From Bacillota bacterium (GTDB lineage: Bacteria > Bacillota > Sulfobacillia > Sulfobacillales > Sulfobacillaceae), in NCBI GenBank assembly GCA_023512105.1, contig JAIMAE010000003.1:1-54253 (forward strand): a stretch of 54,253 nt of DNA, written 5' to 3'. Within the stretch, counting starts at the first letter, position 1. Each line of letters begins with the position of its first letter. Positions 42,088 to 49,770 of this stretch are shown here, in pieces. Both the position numbers and the translations under genes were made by a program. Below the pieces are notes generated by a model. It did not search any database. It saw nothing but the letters and a program-made list of their open reading frames with translations, and was not told the DNA's origin.

Positions 42088-42609
42088 TTGGTGGACGTGG
42101 TGCCCGACGTGGTCGACCGCTCGGTGCGCCTGCTGTTTGTGGGATACAATCCCGGGCCGACCTCGGGAAGGACTGGCCATCACTTCGCGGGGCCGGGCAA
42201 TCTCTTCTGGCGCCTGCTCGCCGAGGCGGGACTGACCCCCGGACAATTCAATCCGGAGCAAGACCGCGAGCTTTTGCGGGTTGGCATCGGCATCACCAAC
42301 CTGGTGGCGCGGGTCACCCCCTCTTCGGCGGACCTTCGGGCCGAGGAGATGGCCGCGGGCGGCGTGCGACTGCGCCGGCTGCTGGAGGAGATCCAACCGG
42401 AGGTGGTGGCTTTTTTGGGGAAGGAGATCTTCCGCTACTACAAAGGGCTGCCGGCTGCGCGGCCGATTCCCTGGGGAAGGCAGTCGGCTCCGGGCGAACG
42501 CCCCGAGTTGTTCGTCCTCCCCAATCCCAGCCGACGGTCGACGCTGCCGTATGCGGAGCGGTTGCGTTGGTATGCAGAGCTGGGGCAAAGGCTTCAGCCC
42601 GGTGGCTGA
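42088..42609 (+). CDS. mug: G/U (T) mismatch-specific DNA glycosylase Mug
   Basis: This 173-residue uracil/thymine DNA glycosylase of the Mug/TDG family removes U or T opposite G after deamination. It carries the family motif GYNPGPTSGRTGHHFAGPGN, with the catalytic Asn of GYNPG, FLGKEIFRYYKG and NPSRRS. The chosen start is TTG 42088 after GGAGGTG; upstream TTG at 42073 is less well placed. It is a base-excision repair gene, while nth, a second such gene, lies 2 kb downstream. High GC content and deamination load make this plausible. Confidence 0.92.
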   Translation: MVDVVPDVVDRSVRLLFVGYNPGPTSGRTGHHFAGPGNLFWRLLAEAGLTPGQFNPEQDRELLRVGIGITNLVARVTPSSADLRAEEMAAGGVRLRRLLEEIQPEVVAFLGKEIFRYYKGLPAARPIPWGRQSAPGERPELFVLPNPSRRSTLPYAERLRWYAELGQRLQPGG

Positions 42610-42634
42610 CCGTGAAGAGAGGAGGCAGTGGGTC

Positions 42635-43759
42635 GTGCGTACCGCCTTTACCCGCCTGCAGCGCAGGCTTTCGGAGTTGGTCCGCGAAGGTCGCGACCTC
42701 CATCCCATTGTCGCCATCACTCCTGGCGTCGAGTTTTGGTACTTGCTGGGCACAAGCCCAGTGGCCGACGAGCGCCCGACCTATCTCTTGATTGCCCCCG
42801 AGAGGGCGGCGCTGGTGGTGCCCCACCTAAACCTGGAGGCGTTGACCCCTGCGGTGGGGGAGGGCGTGCGGACCTGGGCTTGGGGCGATGCCGAAGGGCC
42901 GTCTGCGGCACTGAGAGAGGCCTTAGGCTACCTTGCCGAGGCGACGGCCGCTAGCGGACGAATCTACTTTAGCGACGGCGGGCGCTACGACCACTTTCGC
43001 CTGCTCTCGCAAGCCTCTCCGTATGCGCGCACGGACTTTGCGCTGGCCAACGAGCTTCTGGGACCGCTGCGGCTTTGTAAGGCCGGGGAGGAACAGGAGT
43101 TCTTGGCGCGCTCGGCCGCCATCTGCGACCGGGGGATGCAGGCGGGGTTGGCCGCCTTGCGCCCCGGGGTGACCGAACGGGAGGTGGCGGAGGCGATCCG
43201 GGCGGCTTTTATGGCTGGAGGAGCCGACCGCGAGGCCTTCATTCTGGTGGCGTTTGGCCCCCATTCGGCCTATCCTCACCACCAACCGGGAGAGACGCCG
43301 CTGGCCGAGGGTCCGGTGCTCCTGGACATCGGCTGTTACCGGGACGGTTACGCCTCGGATATGACTCGCATGGCCTACCTCGGGGAGCCGAGCTCGGAGT
43401 TTCTGGAGGTCTTCGCTGCCGTCGAGCGGGCGTTGCAGGCGGGGTTGGAGTCGGTAAGGCCCGGCACTCCCTGCCAGTCCGTCGACCGCGCCGCCCGCCG
43501 CCAGATCGCGGAGAGGGGCTTCGGGGATCGCTTCATTCATCGGACCGGCCACGGGATCGGCATTGAGGTCCACGAGGCGCCGAGCATCGTCGAAGGAAAC
43601 GAGACCCCGATTGCGGTCGGGATGGCGTTTTCAATCGAGCCCGGGATCTATTTGCCTGGACGCTTCGGAGTGCGGTTGGAGGAGATCGTGCTGGTCGAGG
43701 ACGAAGGGCCTCGCATCTTGTCCGGCCTGCCCCGCGCCTTGTACCGAGTGCCGGCTTAG
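42635..43759 (+). CDS. M24-family Xaa-Pro aminopeptidase/dipeptidase-like protein
   Basis: This 374-residue pita-bread metallopeptidase carries an N-terminal creatinase-like domain (GRDLHPIVAITPGVEFWYLLGTSP) and the catalytic domain with all five metal ligands: Asp in LLDIGCYRDG and Asp in GYASDMTRM, His in RTGHGIGIEVHE, Glu in AFSIEPGIY and Glu in VRLEEIVLV. It cleaves N-terminal residues next to Pro or Xaa-Pro dipeptides. GTG start at 42635 with GAGAGGAGG upstream at 11 nt. The frame is open into mug, but that part is a shadow. It ends the four-gene run that begins at 40295. Confidence 0.9.
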   Translation: MRTAFTRLQRRLSELVREGRDLHPIVAITPGVEFWYLLGTSPVADERPTYLLIAPERAALVVPHLNLEALTPAVGEGVRTWAWGDAEGPSAALREALGYLAEATAASGRIYFSDGGRYDHFRLLSQASPYARTDFALANELLGPLRLCKAGEEQEFLARSAAICDRGMQAGLAALRPGVTEREVAEAIRAAFMAGGADREAFILVAFGPHSAYPHHQPGETPLAEGPVLLDIGCYRDGYASDMTRMAYLGEPSSEFLEVFAAVERALQAGLESVRPGTPCQSVDRAARRQIAERGFGDRFIHRTGHGIGIEVHEAPSIVEGNETPIAVGMAFSIEPGIYLPGRFGVRLEEIVLVEDEGPRILSGLPRALYRVPA

Positions 43760-43839
43760 CTTCCGCTTGGGGTAAGACGCCGAGCAAAGCGCCCCAGCCC
43801 TGCCCCGGGCCGCCGGCGCTCGTCTTTCCCTGCCCGCGA

Positions 43840-43848
43840 TGATACAAT
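43840..43848 (+). promoter_or_regulatory. Extended -10 promoter of bcp
   Basis: TGA followed by TACAAT at 43843-43848, about 40 bp before the bcp start; there is no clear -35. Confidence 0.5.
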
Positions 43849-43886
43849 GAGACCAAGTTGGGATCCAGCAAGGGAGGAGAGATGGC

Positions 43887-44381
43887 ATGGCACCCACCGA
43901 GGAGCTTCAGGAGGGCGACTTGGCGCCGGACTTTACCCTGGAGGGGACGACGGGGCCCATCCGGTTGTCTCAGCTCAGGGGAAAACCGGTCGTGCTGTAC
44001 TTCTATCCGCGCGACAACACCCCCGGCTGCACCACCGAGGCCTGCGACTTCCGCGACCAGTTGGAGGAATTCCGCAACCTGGGGGCGGAGGTGATCGGCA
44101 TCAGCACCGACTCGCTGAAGAGTCACCAGAACTTCACCGCCAAGTATCAACTGCCCTTTCCTCTGCTTTCCGACTCCCAGGCGGAAGTGGCCACCCGTTA
44201 CGGGGTCTACAAGGAAAAGACGCTGTACGGGAAAAAGAGCATGGGGATTGAGCGGTCGACTTTTCTGATCGACCCCGAGGGGCGGATCCGCAAGATTTGG
44301 CGGAAGGTCAAGGTCAACGGCCACGTGGCCGAGGTGAAAGCACATGTCGCCGCACTCGCCCGCCAGTCCGAGTCGGTATAA
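43887..44381 (+). CDS. bcp: Thioredoxin-dependent peroxiredoxin (BCP type)
   Basis: This 164-residue atypical 2-Cys peroxiredoxin reduces H2O2 and alkyl peroxides with electrons from thioredoxin. It has LAPDFTLEGTTGPIRLSQLRGK, the active site FYPRDNTPGCTTEACDFRD with the peroxidatic Cys and the resolving Cys five residues further, and GIERSTFLIDPEGRIRKIWRKVKVNGH. ATG 43887 is preceded by GGGAGGAGAG. The stop overlaps nth by 38 bp. Confidence 0.95.
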   Translation: MAPTEELQEGDLAPDFTLEGTTGPIRLSQLRGKPVVLYFYPRDNTPGCTTEACDFRDQLEEFRNLGAEVIGISTDSLKSHQNFTAKYQLPFPLLSDSQAEVATRYGVYKEKTLYGKKSMGIERSTFLIDPEGRIRKIWRKVKVNGHVAEVKAHVAALARQSESV

Positions 44382-45045
44382 GCTCCGGAGGGTGCTGGCG
44401 ACCTTCGCGGCCTTGTACCCGGACCCCAAGACCGAGTTGCACCACGAAAATCCCTGGCAACTGTTGGTGGCCACCATCCTCTCCGCTCAGTGCACGGACC
44501 GGCGGGTCAACCTGATCACCCCCCGCATCTTTGCCCGCTACCCGGATGCGCTGGCCTTAAGTCGGGTCTCCCAGGCTGAGTTAGAAGATCTGATTCGCGA
44601 CTGTGGGCTCTATCGCACCAAGGCGCGCAACCTTTTGGCCACGGCCCGGATCGTGGCCGAGGAATACGCCAACCAGGTTCCCCAAGACCCTGAGGCCTTG
44701 ATGCGCCTCCCCGGGGTGGGGCGTAAAACCGCCAACGTGGTGATGGCCAACGCCTTTGACCGGCCCGCCTTGGCCGTCGACACTCATGTCTTCCGCGTCT
44801 CTCACCGATTGGGATGGGCGACTGGAAAAACCCCCGAGGAGACGGAACGGGAGCTGACTGCGCTGATTCCTAAACGCCAATGGAATCGGGCCCACCATTG
44901 GCTGATCCTGCACGGACGGCGCGTCTGCTCGGCCAGGCGCCCGGCGTGCCACCAGTGCGCGGTGGCGGCCTGGTGTCCCAAAGTCGGGGTGGAACCGGCC
45001 TCCCTCCCCCCGAGCCTGGTCACCTCCTCGGCTGCGCGCGGATAA
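44344..45045 (+). CDS. nth: Endonuclease III (Nth)
   Basis: This 233-residue base-excision repair DNA glycosylase/AP lyase removes oxidised pyrimidines. It has the helix-hairpin-helix LPGVGRKTANVVMANAF with the catalytic Lys, the catalytic Asp in VDTHVFRVSHRLG and the [4Fe-4S] Cys set CX6CX2CX5C (CSARRPACHQCAVAAWC). The start overlaps bcp by 38 bp with GAGGTG as a ribosome site inside bcp, so translation is probably coupled. The C-terminal tail is longer than usual. Confidence 0.95.
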   Translation: MSPHSPASPSRYKLRRVLATFAALYPDPKTELHHENPWQLLVATILSAQCTDRRVNLITPRIFARYPDALALSRVSQAELEDLIRDCGLYRTKARNLLATARIVAEEYANQVPQDPEALMRLPGVGRKTANVVMANAFDRPALAVDTHVFRVSHRLGWATGKTPEETERELTALIPKRQWNRAHHWLILHGRRVCSARRPACHQCAVAAWCPKVGVEPASLPPSLVTSSAARG

Positions 45046-45258
45046 GATCCAGGGATCCTTGGCATAGTCCGGGGTGTTCCGCCCAGACGCCTCCAGGAGA
45101 TGTGCGCCGACCCACTTGGGTGCCTAAACCAAGCCGGCGGGATCTCCACGCCACTTTCTTCCGGTAATCCATCTAGGCGCCTCGAACCCCTGGCCAGCGG
45201 CGGGGCGTGCGTCCGCGCTCGAGAGGACTCCTTGGCTTTACCCATTCTTTGCCAAGCG
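45046..45258. other. Gap after nth; no gene seen
   Basis: This stretch and the region from 45304 to 45484 hold no recognisable protein gene. I looked for a GEMM-type c-di-GMP riboswitch core before the EAL gene and did not see one. The most notable element is the PHO-box-like array at 45259-45297. Confidence 0.4.
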
Positions 45259-45303
45259 TTAACGCCGTCTTCGTGGGATGTTAACCGGACGGTGTTTTAC
45301 TAA
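45259..45303 (+). promoter_or_regulatory. PHO-box-like hexamer array upstream of the EAL gene
   Basis: Hexamers TTAACG (45259), TTCGTG (45270), TTAACC (45281) and GTGTTT (45292) start at exact 11-bp steps; the first and third are strong, the second and fourth weak. TACTAA at 45298-45303 could be the -10. PhoP/PhoB-type regulators bind TTNACA-like direct repeats with 11-bp pitch. The better array at 48802-48851, before pst, has the same TTAACC element. Confidence 0.45.
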
Positions 45304-45484
45304 AGCTGCCCCTGGGACGAGGAATCCCGCCAGTGCATGGAACGGTGCTGGGTCGGCCCGCGGCAGTCCCAGCGGGAACCGTTCCTGGTCATTGAGTGGT
45401 CCCCGGCGGGTGCCTTGCCCGGATGGAGGCGGCGCGGCGGTTTGGCGGAGAGGGGACACCACATCGTGAGGAGGAGCTTGCGCC

Positions 45485-46264
45485 ATGGAGTCAGTATCCG
45501 AGGAGACACTCCCGCTTGCATCTGGGTTATCCACGCCTTCCCTGCGCCTAGCAACCCACAGGATTGGCATCAAGACGGCCTTTCAACCCATCTGCGACCT
45601 CAACACCCGCGCCATCTTAGGGTATGAAGCCCTGCTGCGCCCGTTCGACGCCTGCTGTCAACGCTGGCTTTCTCCCCTGTCATTGCTGGCCGAGATGCCC
45701 TCGCCTCACCTGGAGCAGGAGCTGGAGTGGCTGGGGATGCACCTCTGCCGCGCTTCCGAGAGCTTGCCCGCATCCACTGCAGTGTTCTTAAACGTTGAAC
45801 CCTCCACCCTGGCGGCGTCGCCGGACAAGCTGGTGGCCGCCTTGGCGCCAAGCCGCTTTGGGTGGTCAAGCTCCCAGGTCGTGCTGGAGGTCACGGAGCG
45901 GGGACGCGGCAAGATCCCCCAAGGGGTCTGGCGGAAAGCGATCGCGGTAATCCGGCAGGGTGGCTTTCGCCTTGCCGTCGACGACTGGAACCTCGAGCAC
46001 GAGGGTTGGAGCCCCCTGGATTGGCTGGCCCCCGATTACGCCAAAATCGGGCCGGCGGGATGCCTCTTGGACGGGGATCATGGGCTGGACATAGCGAGGC
46101 TGATTCGCCACCTGCAAAATCGAGGCATTGGCTGCATCGTGGAAGGGATCGAGGAGGAACGGGAGATTGAGCAGGCGCGGCAGCTGGGAGCGACTTGGGG
46201 TCAAGGGATGGCGTTAGCAGCCCCCTCGATCGTCGGTTTGGACCCCCTGGGTTTGGAGGCGTGA
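45485..46264 (+). CDS. EAL-domain c-di-GMP phosphodiesterase
   Basis: This 259-residue protein consists almost wholly of an EAL domain, which hydrolyses cyclic di-GMP to pGpG. The residues known as metal and catalytic sites of active EAL proteins can be followed: Glu48 in GYEALLR, Asn103 in LNVEP, Glu135 in LEVTER, Asp166-Asp167, Lys187, Glu220 in VEGIE and Gln240 in GQG. Loop 6 is unusual (DDWNLE instead of DDFGTG), and the Asp after the Lys (KID) is Gly, so activity should be tested. No sensor or membrane segment precedes it. ATG 45485 follows GAGGAGG, and the stop lies 7 bp before the phosphate transporter-GGDEF gene. Confidence 0.85.
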   Translation: MESVSEETLPLASGLSTPSLRLATHRIGIKTAFQPICDLNTRAILGYEALLRPFDACCQRWLSPLSLLAEMPSPHLEQELEWLGMHLCRASESLPASTAVFLNVEPSTLAASPDKLVAALAPSRFGWSSSQVVLEVTERGRGKIPQGVWRKAIAVIRQGGFRLAVDDWNLEHEGWSPLDWLAPDYAKIGPAGCLLDGDHGLDIARLIRHLQNRGIGCIVEGIEEEREIEQARQLGATWGQGMALAAPSIVGLDPLGLEA

Positions 46265-46271
46265 GGGAAAG

Positions 46272-48635
46272 GTGGACCTCCTGGCTGCCCCCGAGATGAC
46301 GAACGGCTCCTTGCTGCGCGTCTTGGATGAGGCGCCGGTTACCCGTTACCACTGGCGCACGGTGATCACCACCGGTCTGGGATTTTTCACCGATGCCTAC
46401 GACCTTTTTATCATCGGCACCGTCACCGTGTGGCTGTCTTCGCTGTGGCACCTTGACCGCTGGCAACTGGCGGCGATCAACAGCAGTGCCCTGCTCGCGG
46501 CGGTGGTGGGGTGCCTGGCCTTTGGCGTGTTGATGGACCGCCTGGGGCGACGGACGATGTACGGCTTGGAGGCGCTGTTGTTGACGGTGGGCGCCATCCT
46601 CTCGGCCTTTTCCACCAATCCCTGGATGCTTATCGCCGGCCGGGCGATTGTGGGCCTCGGGGTGGGGGGCGATTATCCTGCCAGTGCCGTGATTGTCAGC
46701 GAATTTGCCAACCGGAGTCATCGGGGGCAGTTGGTCACCACCGTGTTTGCGATGCAGGGGCTCGGCCTGGTGATAGGTCCGGCGGTGACTTTGGCGATTG
46801 CAGCCTTGGGGGTTCCCCCGGGGATGGCCTGGCGGCTTCTGCTGTTGCTGGGGGCGATCCCGGCCCTGGCCGCTTTCTGGCTGCGCCAAGGCATGGCCGA
46901 GACCCCTCGCTTCACCCTGCATGTCCAAGGCGACGTGCAACAGACCGCCGAGATCGTGCGGCGCGTGACCTCCCAAGCGGTGTCCGCCACCGCCGCACCG
47001 GCGCGATCGGCAAAGCTGCGACCCAAGCTGCGCGACTTCCCCTTTTTGCCCCGGCTGATCAGCTCGGCCCTGGCCTGGTTCTTGGTCGATGTGGCCTTCT
47101 ACGGTCTTGGACTTTCCGCCAACGAGGTGGTGGGGTTTCTGTCCCGTCAGGCCGGCATGGCTCAGACCACGGTGGTCAACCTGGCGGTGTTCGCGTTGAC
47201 CGCTCTGCCCGGCTACCTGGTGGCGGCCTGGCAGATGGACCGCCTCGGCCGCCGGTTCATCCAGTCGCTGGGGTTTTCCGCGATGGCCTGTGCCTACGGC
47301 CTGATCGGCCTTTGGTCAGGTCGCACGGTATCCCCGCAGTGGCTGATTCCGCTATATGCCGCGAGCTACTTTTTTGTCGAGTTTGGCCCCAACACCACCA
47401 CCTTTCTCTATCCCTCGGAGTTGTTTCCGACCGCCTTGCGCGGTCAAGCCCACGGCATCGCGGCCGCGGCGGGAAAACTGGGGGCGTTCGGATCCGCACT
47501 GTGGTTGCCCTTGCTGCTCCCTCGTCTCGGACTGGAAGGGATTTTCTGGATCCTGGCCGCCTCCGCCGCCGCCGGGGCGGTGGTAACCCTGTTCGGCCTT
47601 CCCGAACCCAAGCGCCGGCCTTTAGAGGATTTAAGCCAATTTTTCACCTCGCCGGCCGTCCATTCTTCCTACTCGCGGATCCTGCGCTCGCTACAGGAGG
47701 ACAGCACCGCCTACGCCATCGCGGCGGAGATGGCGGCTTTAAGCGGCGCGGAAGGGGTGGCGGTCCATGAGTGGGATGGGAGTCGGCAGGAGTTGCGATT
47801 GGTGGCGTGGGAAGGCGACGGGGCGCAACTTGGGCCAATCGTCCACCTGCCATCCTTCTCGCCGGCGTCTTCGCCCCCGTGGGGACAGGCGCTCCTACTG
47901 GCTTGCCATCGCCGCGAAGCAGTCCGTGGAGACCTGCTCCCGACCTGGCAGAGAACGCTGCCGACTCCTCTACAGTCGATGCTGGCTTTACCCTTGGTTG
48001 ACGGGCAACGGGTGCTGGGGGTGTTAAGCCTATGGCACCCGGAGCGAGATGCCTTTCCTCACGAGATGGTGGGCAAAATGCAGCGGTTTGTGCAAGTAGG
48101 GGCGTTGGCCTGGGCCTACAGCCGGCAATATGGGGAGATGCGCGCCTTGGCGATGACCGATGGGCTGACCGGGTTGTTAAATCGGCGGGGGTTTGAGGAT
48201 GAACTGGAGAAGCGGTGTGCGGACGTTCCTGGCACACCGGCCTCGCCCTTCGCGTTTGTGATCCTCGACCTTGACCGCTTCAAGGAACACAACGATACCT
48301 ACGGCCATCAAAGCGGGGACCAGGCTTTGGTCGAGATCGCCCGCCGTCTTCGCGCAGCGTTGGCCCCGGGCGAGGTGGCGGCCCGCTTGGGAGGCGATGA
48401 GTTCATCCTGTTGTTGGCCGACCTGACTGCCCCAGCGATGGTCAAGGAGCGCCTAGTCCACCTTTTGACCCAAGTTCCCTGGGACCGATGGGGGCTTGGG
48501 GTAAGCGCGGGGGCAAGCCTGTTTCCCTGGGACGGGACGACCTACCAGATGCTGTACCGGGTGGCCGACCGTCGCCTGTATCGAGCCAAGCAGGAGGGGG
48601 GAAATCACATCGTGGTGGAGGATTTCGGCCCTTAA
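46272..48635 (+). CDS. PHO84-type phosphate:H+ symporter fused to GAF and GGDEF (diguanylate cyclase) domains
   Basis: The 787-residue fusion has a 12-helix MFS domain (about residues 28-445) of the phosphate:H+ symporter family. FFTDAYDLF (Asp41), GGDYPASAVIVSE (Asp134-Tyr135), AMQG (Gln162), AWFLVDVAFYG (Trp269, Asp273, Tyr277), FGPNTTTF (Asn374) and AAGKLGA (Lys402) match phosphate- and proton-site residues of fungal PHO84/PiPT. A GAF-like domain (about 475-615) and a GGDEF domain (about 622-784) follow, with Asp666, FKEHNDTYGHQSGD and intact GGDEF at 707-711. The I-site RxxD is replaced by APGE, so product inhibition is unlikely. GTG start, 7 bp after the EAL gene. It probably links phosphate transport or sensing to c-di-GMP synthesis; this combination is not one I know from characterised proteins. 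Confidence 0.92.
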   Translation: MDLLAAPEMTNGSLLRVLDEAPVTRYHWRTVITTGLGFFTDAYDLFIIGTVTVWLSSLWHLDRWQLAAINSSALLAAVVGCLAFGVLMDRLGRRTMYGLEALLLTVGAILSAFSTNPWMLIAGRAIVGLGVGGDYPASAVIVSEFANRSHRGQLVTTVFAMQGLGLVIGPAVTLAIAALGVPPGMAWRLLLLLGAIPALAAFWLRQGMAETPRFTLHVQGDVQQTAEIVRRVTSQAVSATAAPARSAKLRPKLRDFPFLPRLISSALAWFLVDVAFYGLGLSANEVVGFLSRQAGMAQTTVVNLAVFALTALPGYLVAAWQMDRLGRRFIQSLGFSAMACAYGLIGLWSGRTVSPQWLIPLYAASYFFVEFGPNTTTFLYPSELFPTALRGQAHGIAAAAGKLGAFGSALWLPLLLPRLGLEGIFWILAASAAAGAVVTLFGLPEPKRRPLEDLSQFFTSPAVHSSYSRILRSLQEDSTAYAIAAEMAALSGAEGVAVHEWDGSRQELRLVAWEGDGAQLGPIVHLPSFSPASSPPWGQALLLACHRREAVRGDLLPTWQRTLPTPLQSMLALPLVDGQRVLGVLSLWHPERDAFPHEMVGKMQRFVQVGALAWAYSRQYGEMRALAMTDGLTGLLNRRGFEDELEKRCADVPGTPASPFAFVILDLDRFKEHNDTYGHQSGDQALVEIARRLRAALAPGEVAARLGGDEFILLLADLTAPAMVKERLVHLLTQVPWDRWGLGVSAGASLFPWDGTTYQMLYRVADRRLYRAKQEGGNHIVVEDFGP

Positions 48636-48659
48636 GAGGATAGGGAGGGGTACGGCAGC

Positions 48660-48827
48660 ATGCGCCATGCGCTCTAGGTGGAGCAAGGCACCCGCGAACT
48701 GGTAGCCAAGGCGATCCCGTACTTCATCCGCCAAAGCGATGCCCTGCCGTTTTTGGATCCGCTTCCCTCTCAAGCGCTGACCACCCCAGCCAGGCGATCG
48801 GTTAACCAAACCTTAATGGCTTCTTAA
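48660..48827 (+). pseudogene. Short reading frame interrupted by an in-frame TAG, before pst
   Basis: After AGGGAGGGG at about 48643, ATG 48660 gives MRHAL, an amber TAG at 48675-48677, then a continuous frame to TAA at 48825 (VEQGTRELVAKAIPYFIRQ and more). The 49-codon part from GTG 48678 could also be a separate small gene. No family is recognised. Its 3' end overlaps the PHO box. It may be a decayed gene or a small protein with nonsense mutation. Confidence 0.3.
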
Positions 48828-48866
48828 CCAGGCCGTTACGGCAGGATAACGCGCGCCCACTACCAT
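48802..48866 (+). promoter_or_regulatory. PHO box and -10 element of the pst operon
   Basis: Five hexamers start at exact 11-bp intervals: TTAACC (48802), TTAATG (48813), TTAACC (48824), GTTACG (48835) and ATAACG (48846). TACCAT at 48861-48866, 9 bp after the last repeat, can be the -10. This fits the known layout of PhoB/PhoP-activated promoters, in which repeats replace the -35. The operon downstream encodes the high-affinity phosphate transporter, so phosphate-starvation control is well supported by context. Confidence 0.75.
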
Positions 48867-48934
48867 GGACGCGAATGGTTGCCTTTCTGGCATCCTGACC
48901 AGGAAGCTGGCCACGGAAAGGAGAGGATTTCCCG

Positions 48935-49732
48935 ATGTGGACGGGAGGGGAGTCAGCTGCCGTCGCGGACGGAGCCCGGGCACCGGTTTTGCGGGTCGCC
49001 AATATCACCTTGACGGTCGGAAAGACGGTGATCCTCCGCGACCTGTACCTTGAGCTGCCCGCGGGCACGGTCACTGCCTTGGTAGGCCCCAGCGGCAGCG
49101 GCAAGTCCAGCCTCTTGCGGGTTTTAAATCGGATGTGGGATGGCCATCCCGATGCACGGGTGTCGGGGCAGGTGTGGTTTCGGGGGATTAATCTTTACAG
49201 TCGCGGCATCGACGTCTCCTGGGTCCGACGTTCCATCGGTTTAGTGTTTCAGCGACCGACACCTTTTCCTCGTTCGATCTACGAGAATATCGCGTTGCCG
49301 TTGCGCATTCACGGGGCGCCGCGCTCGGAGATAGCCGATCGGGTTCGCCTGGCGCTGGAACAAGCCGCGCTGTGGAACGAGGTGGAGCACCGGCTCCACG
49401 CTCCTGCCGAAAGTCTCTCGGGAGGACAGCAGCAACGGCTGTGCATCGCCCGAGCGCTGGCCGTGGGACCAGAGGTGCTGATGTTAGACGAGCCCGCCTC
49501 CGCGCTCGACCCCGCTTCCCGAGCCCGCATCGAAGAGCTGATCCTCTCCCTCAAACGCCAGGTAACCATTCTCTTGGTGACCCATCACCTGGACCAGGCG
49601 CAGAAGGTCGCCGACTACACCGGGGTGTTATTGCAAGGCGAGTTGCAGGCCTGGGGGAGAACCGATGAGGTCTTCTCTCAACAGAGCGAGACCGCCGTGT
49701 ATCAATACCTTCATCCAGAACCCATGGCTTAA
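48935..49732 (+). CDS. pstB: Phosphate ABC transporter ATP-binding protein PstB
   Basis: This 265-residue ATPase drives phosphate import. It has Walker A GPSGSGKSS (51-59), RPTPFPRSIYENIALPLRIHG (typical PstB Q-loop context), signature LSGGQQQRLCIARALA, Walker B VLMLDEPASALDP and the switch His in VTHHLDQA. It differs from most PstB proteins in the first lines and in the SGQVWFRGINLY loop. ATG 48935 follows AAAGGAGAGG. Here pstB is the first gene of the operon, whereas most operons have pstSCAB order, and no phoU follows in this window. Confidence 0.92.
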   Translation: MWTGGESAAVADGARAPVLRVANITLTVGKTVILRDLYLELPAGTVTALVGPSGSGKSSLLRVLNRMWDGHPDARVSGQVWFRGINLYSRGIDVSWVRRSIGLVFQRPTPFPRSIYENIALPLRIHGAPRSEIADRVRLALEQAALWNEVEHRLHAPAESLSGGQQQRLCIARALAVGPEVLMLDEPASALDPASRARIEELILSLKRQVTILLVTHHLDQAQKVADYTGVLLQGELQAWGRTDEVFSQQSETAVYQYLHPEPMA

Positions 49733-49770
49733 CACCGTATTGAGGCCTGTAGAAAGGGGCATCTAAGTCC

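Noticed and set aside
45304-45484. A c-di-GMP (GEMM) riboswitch before the EAL gene
   Set aside because: The conserved GEMM core was looked for on the plus strand and not found.
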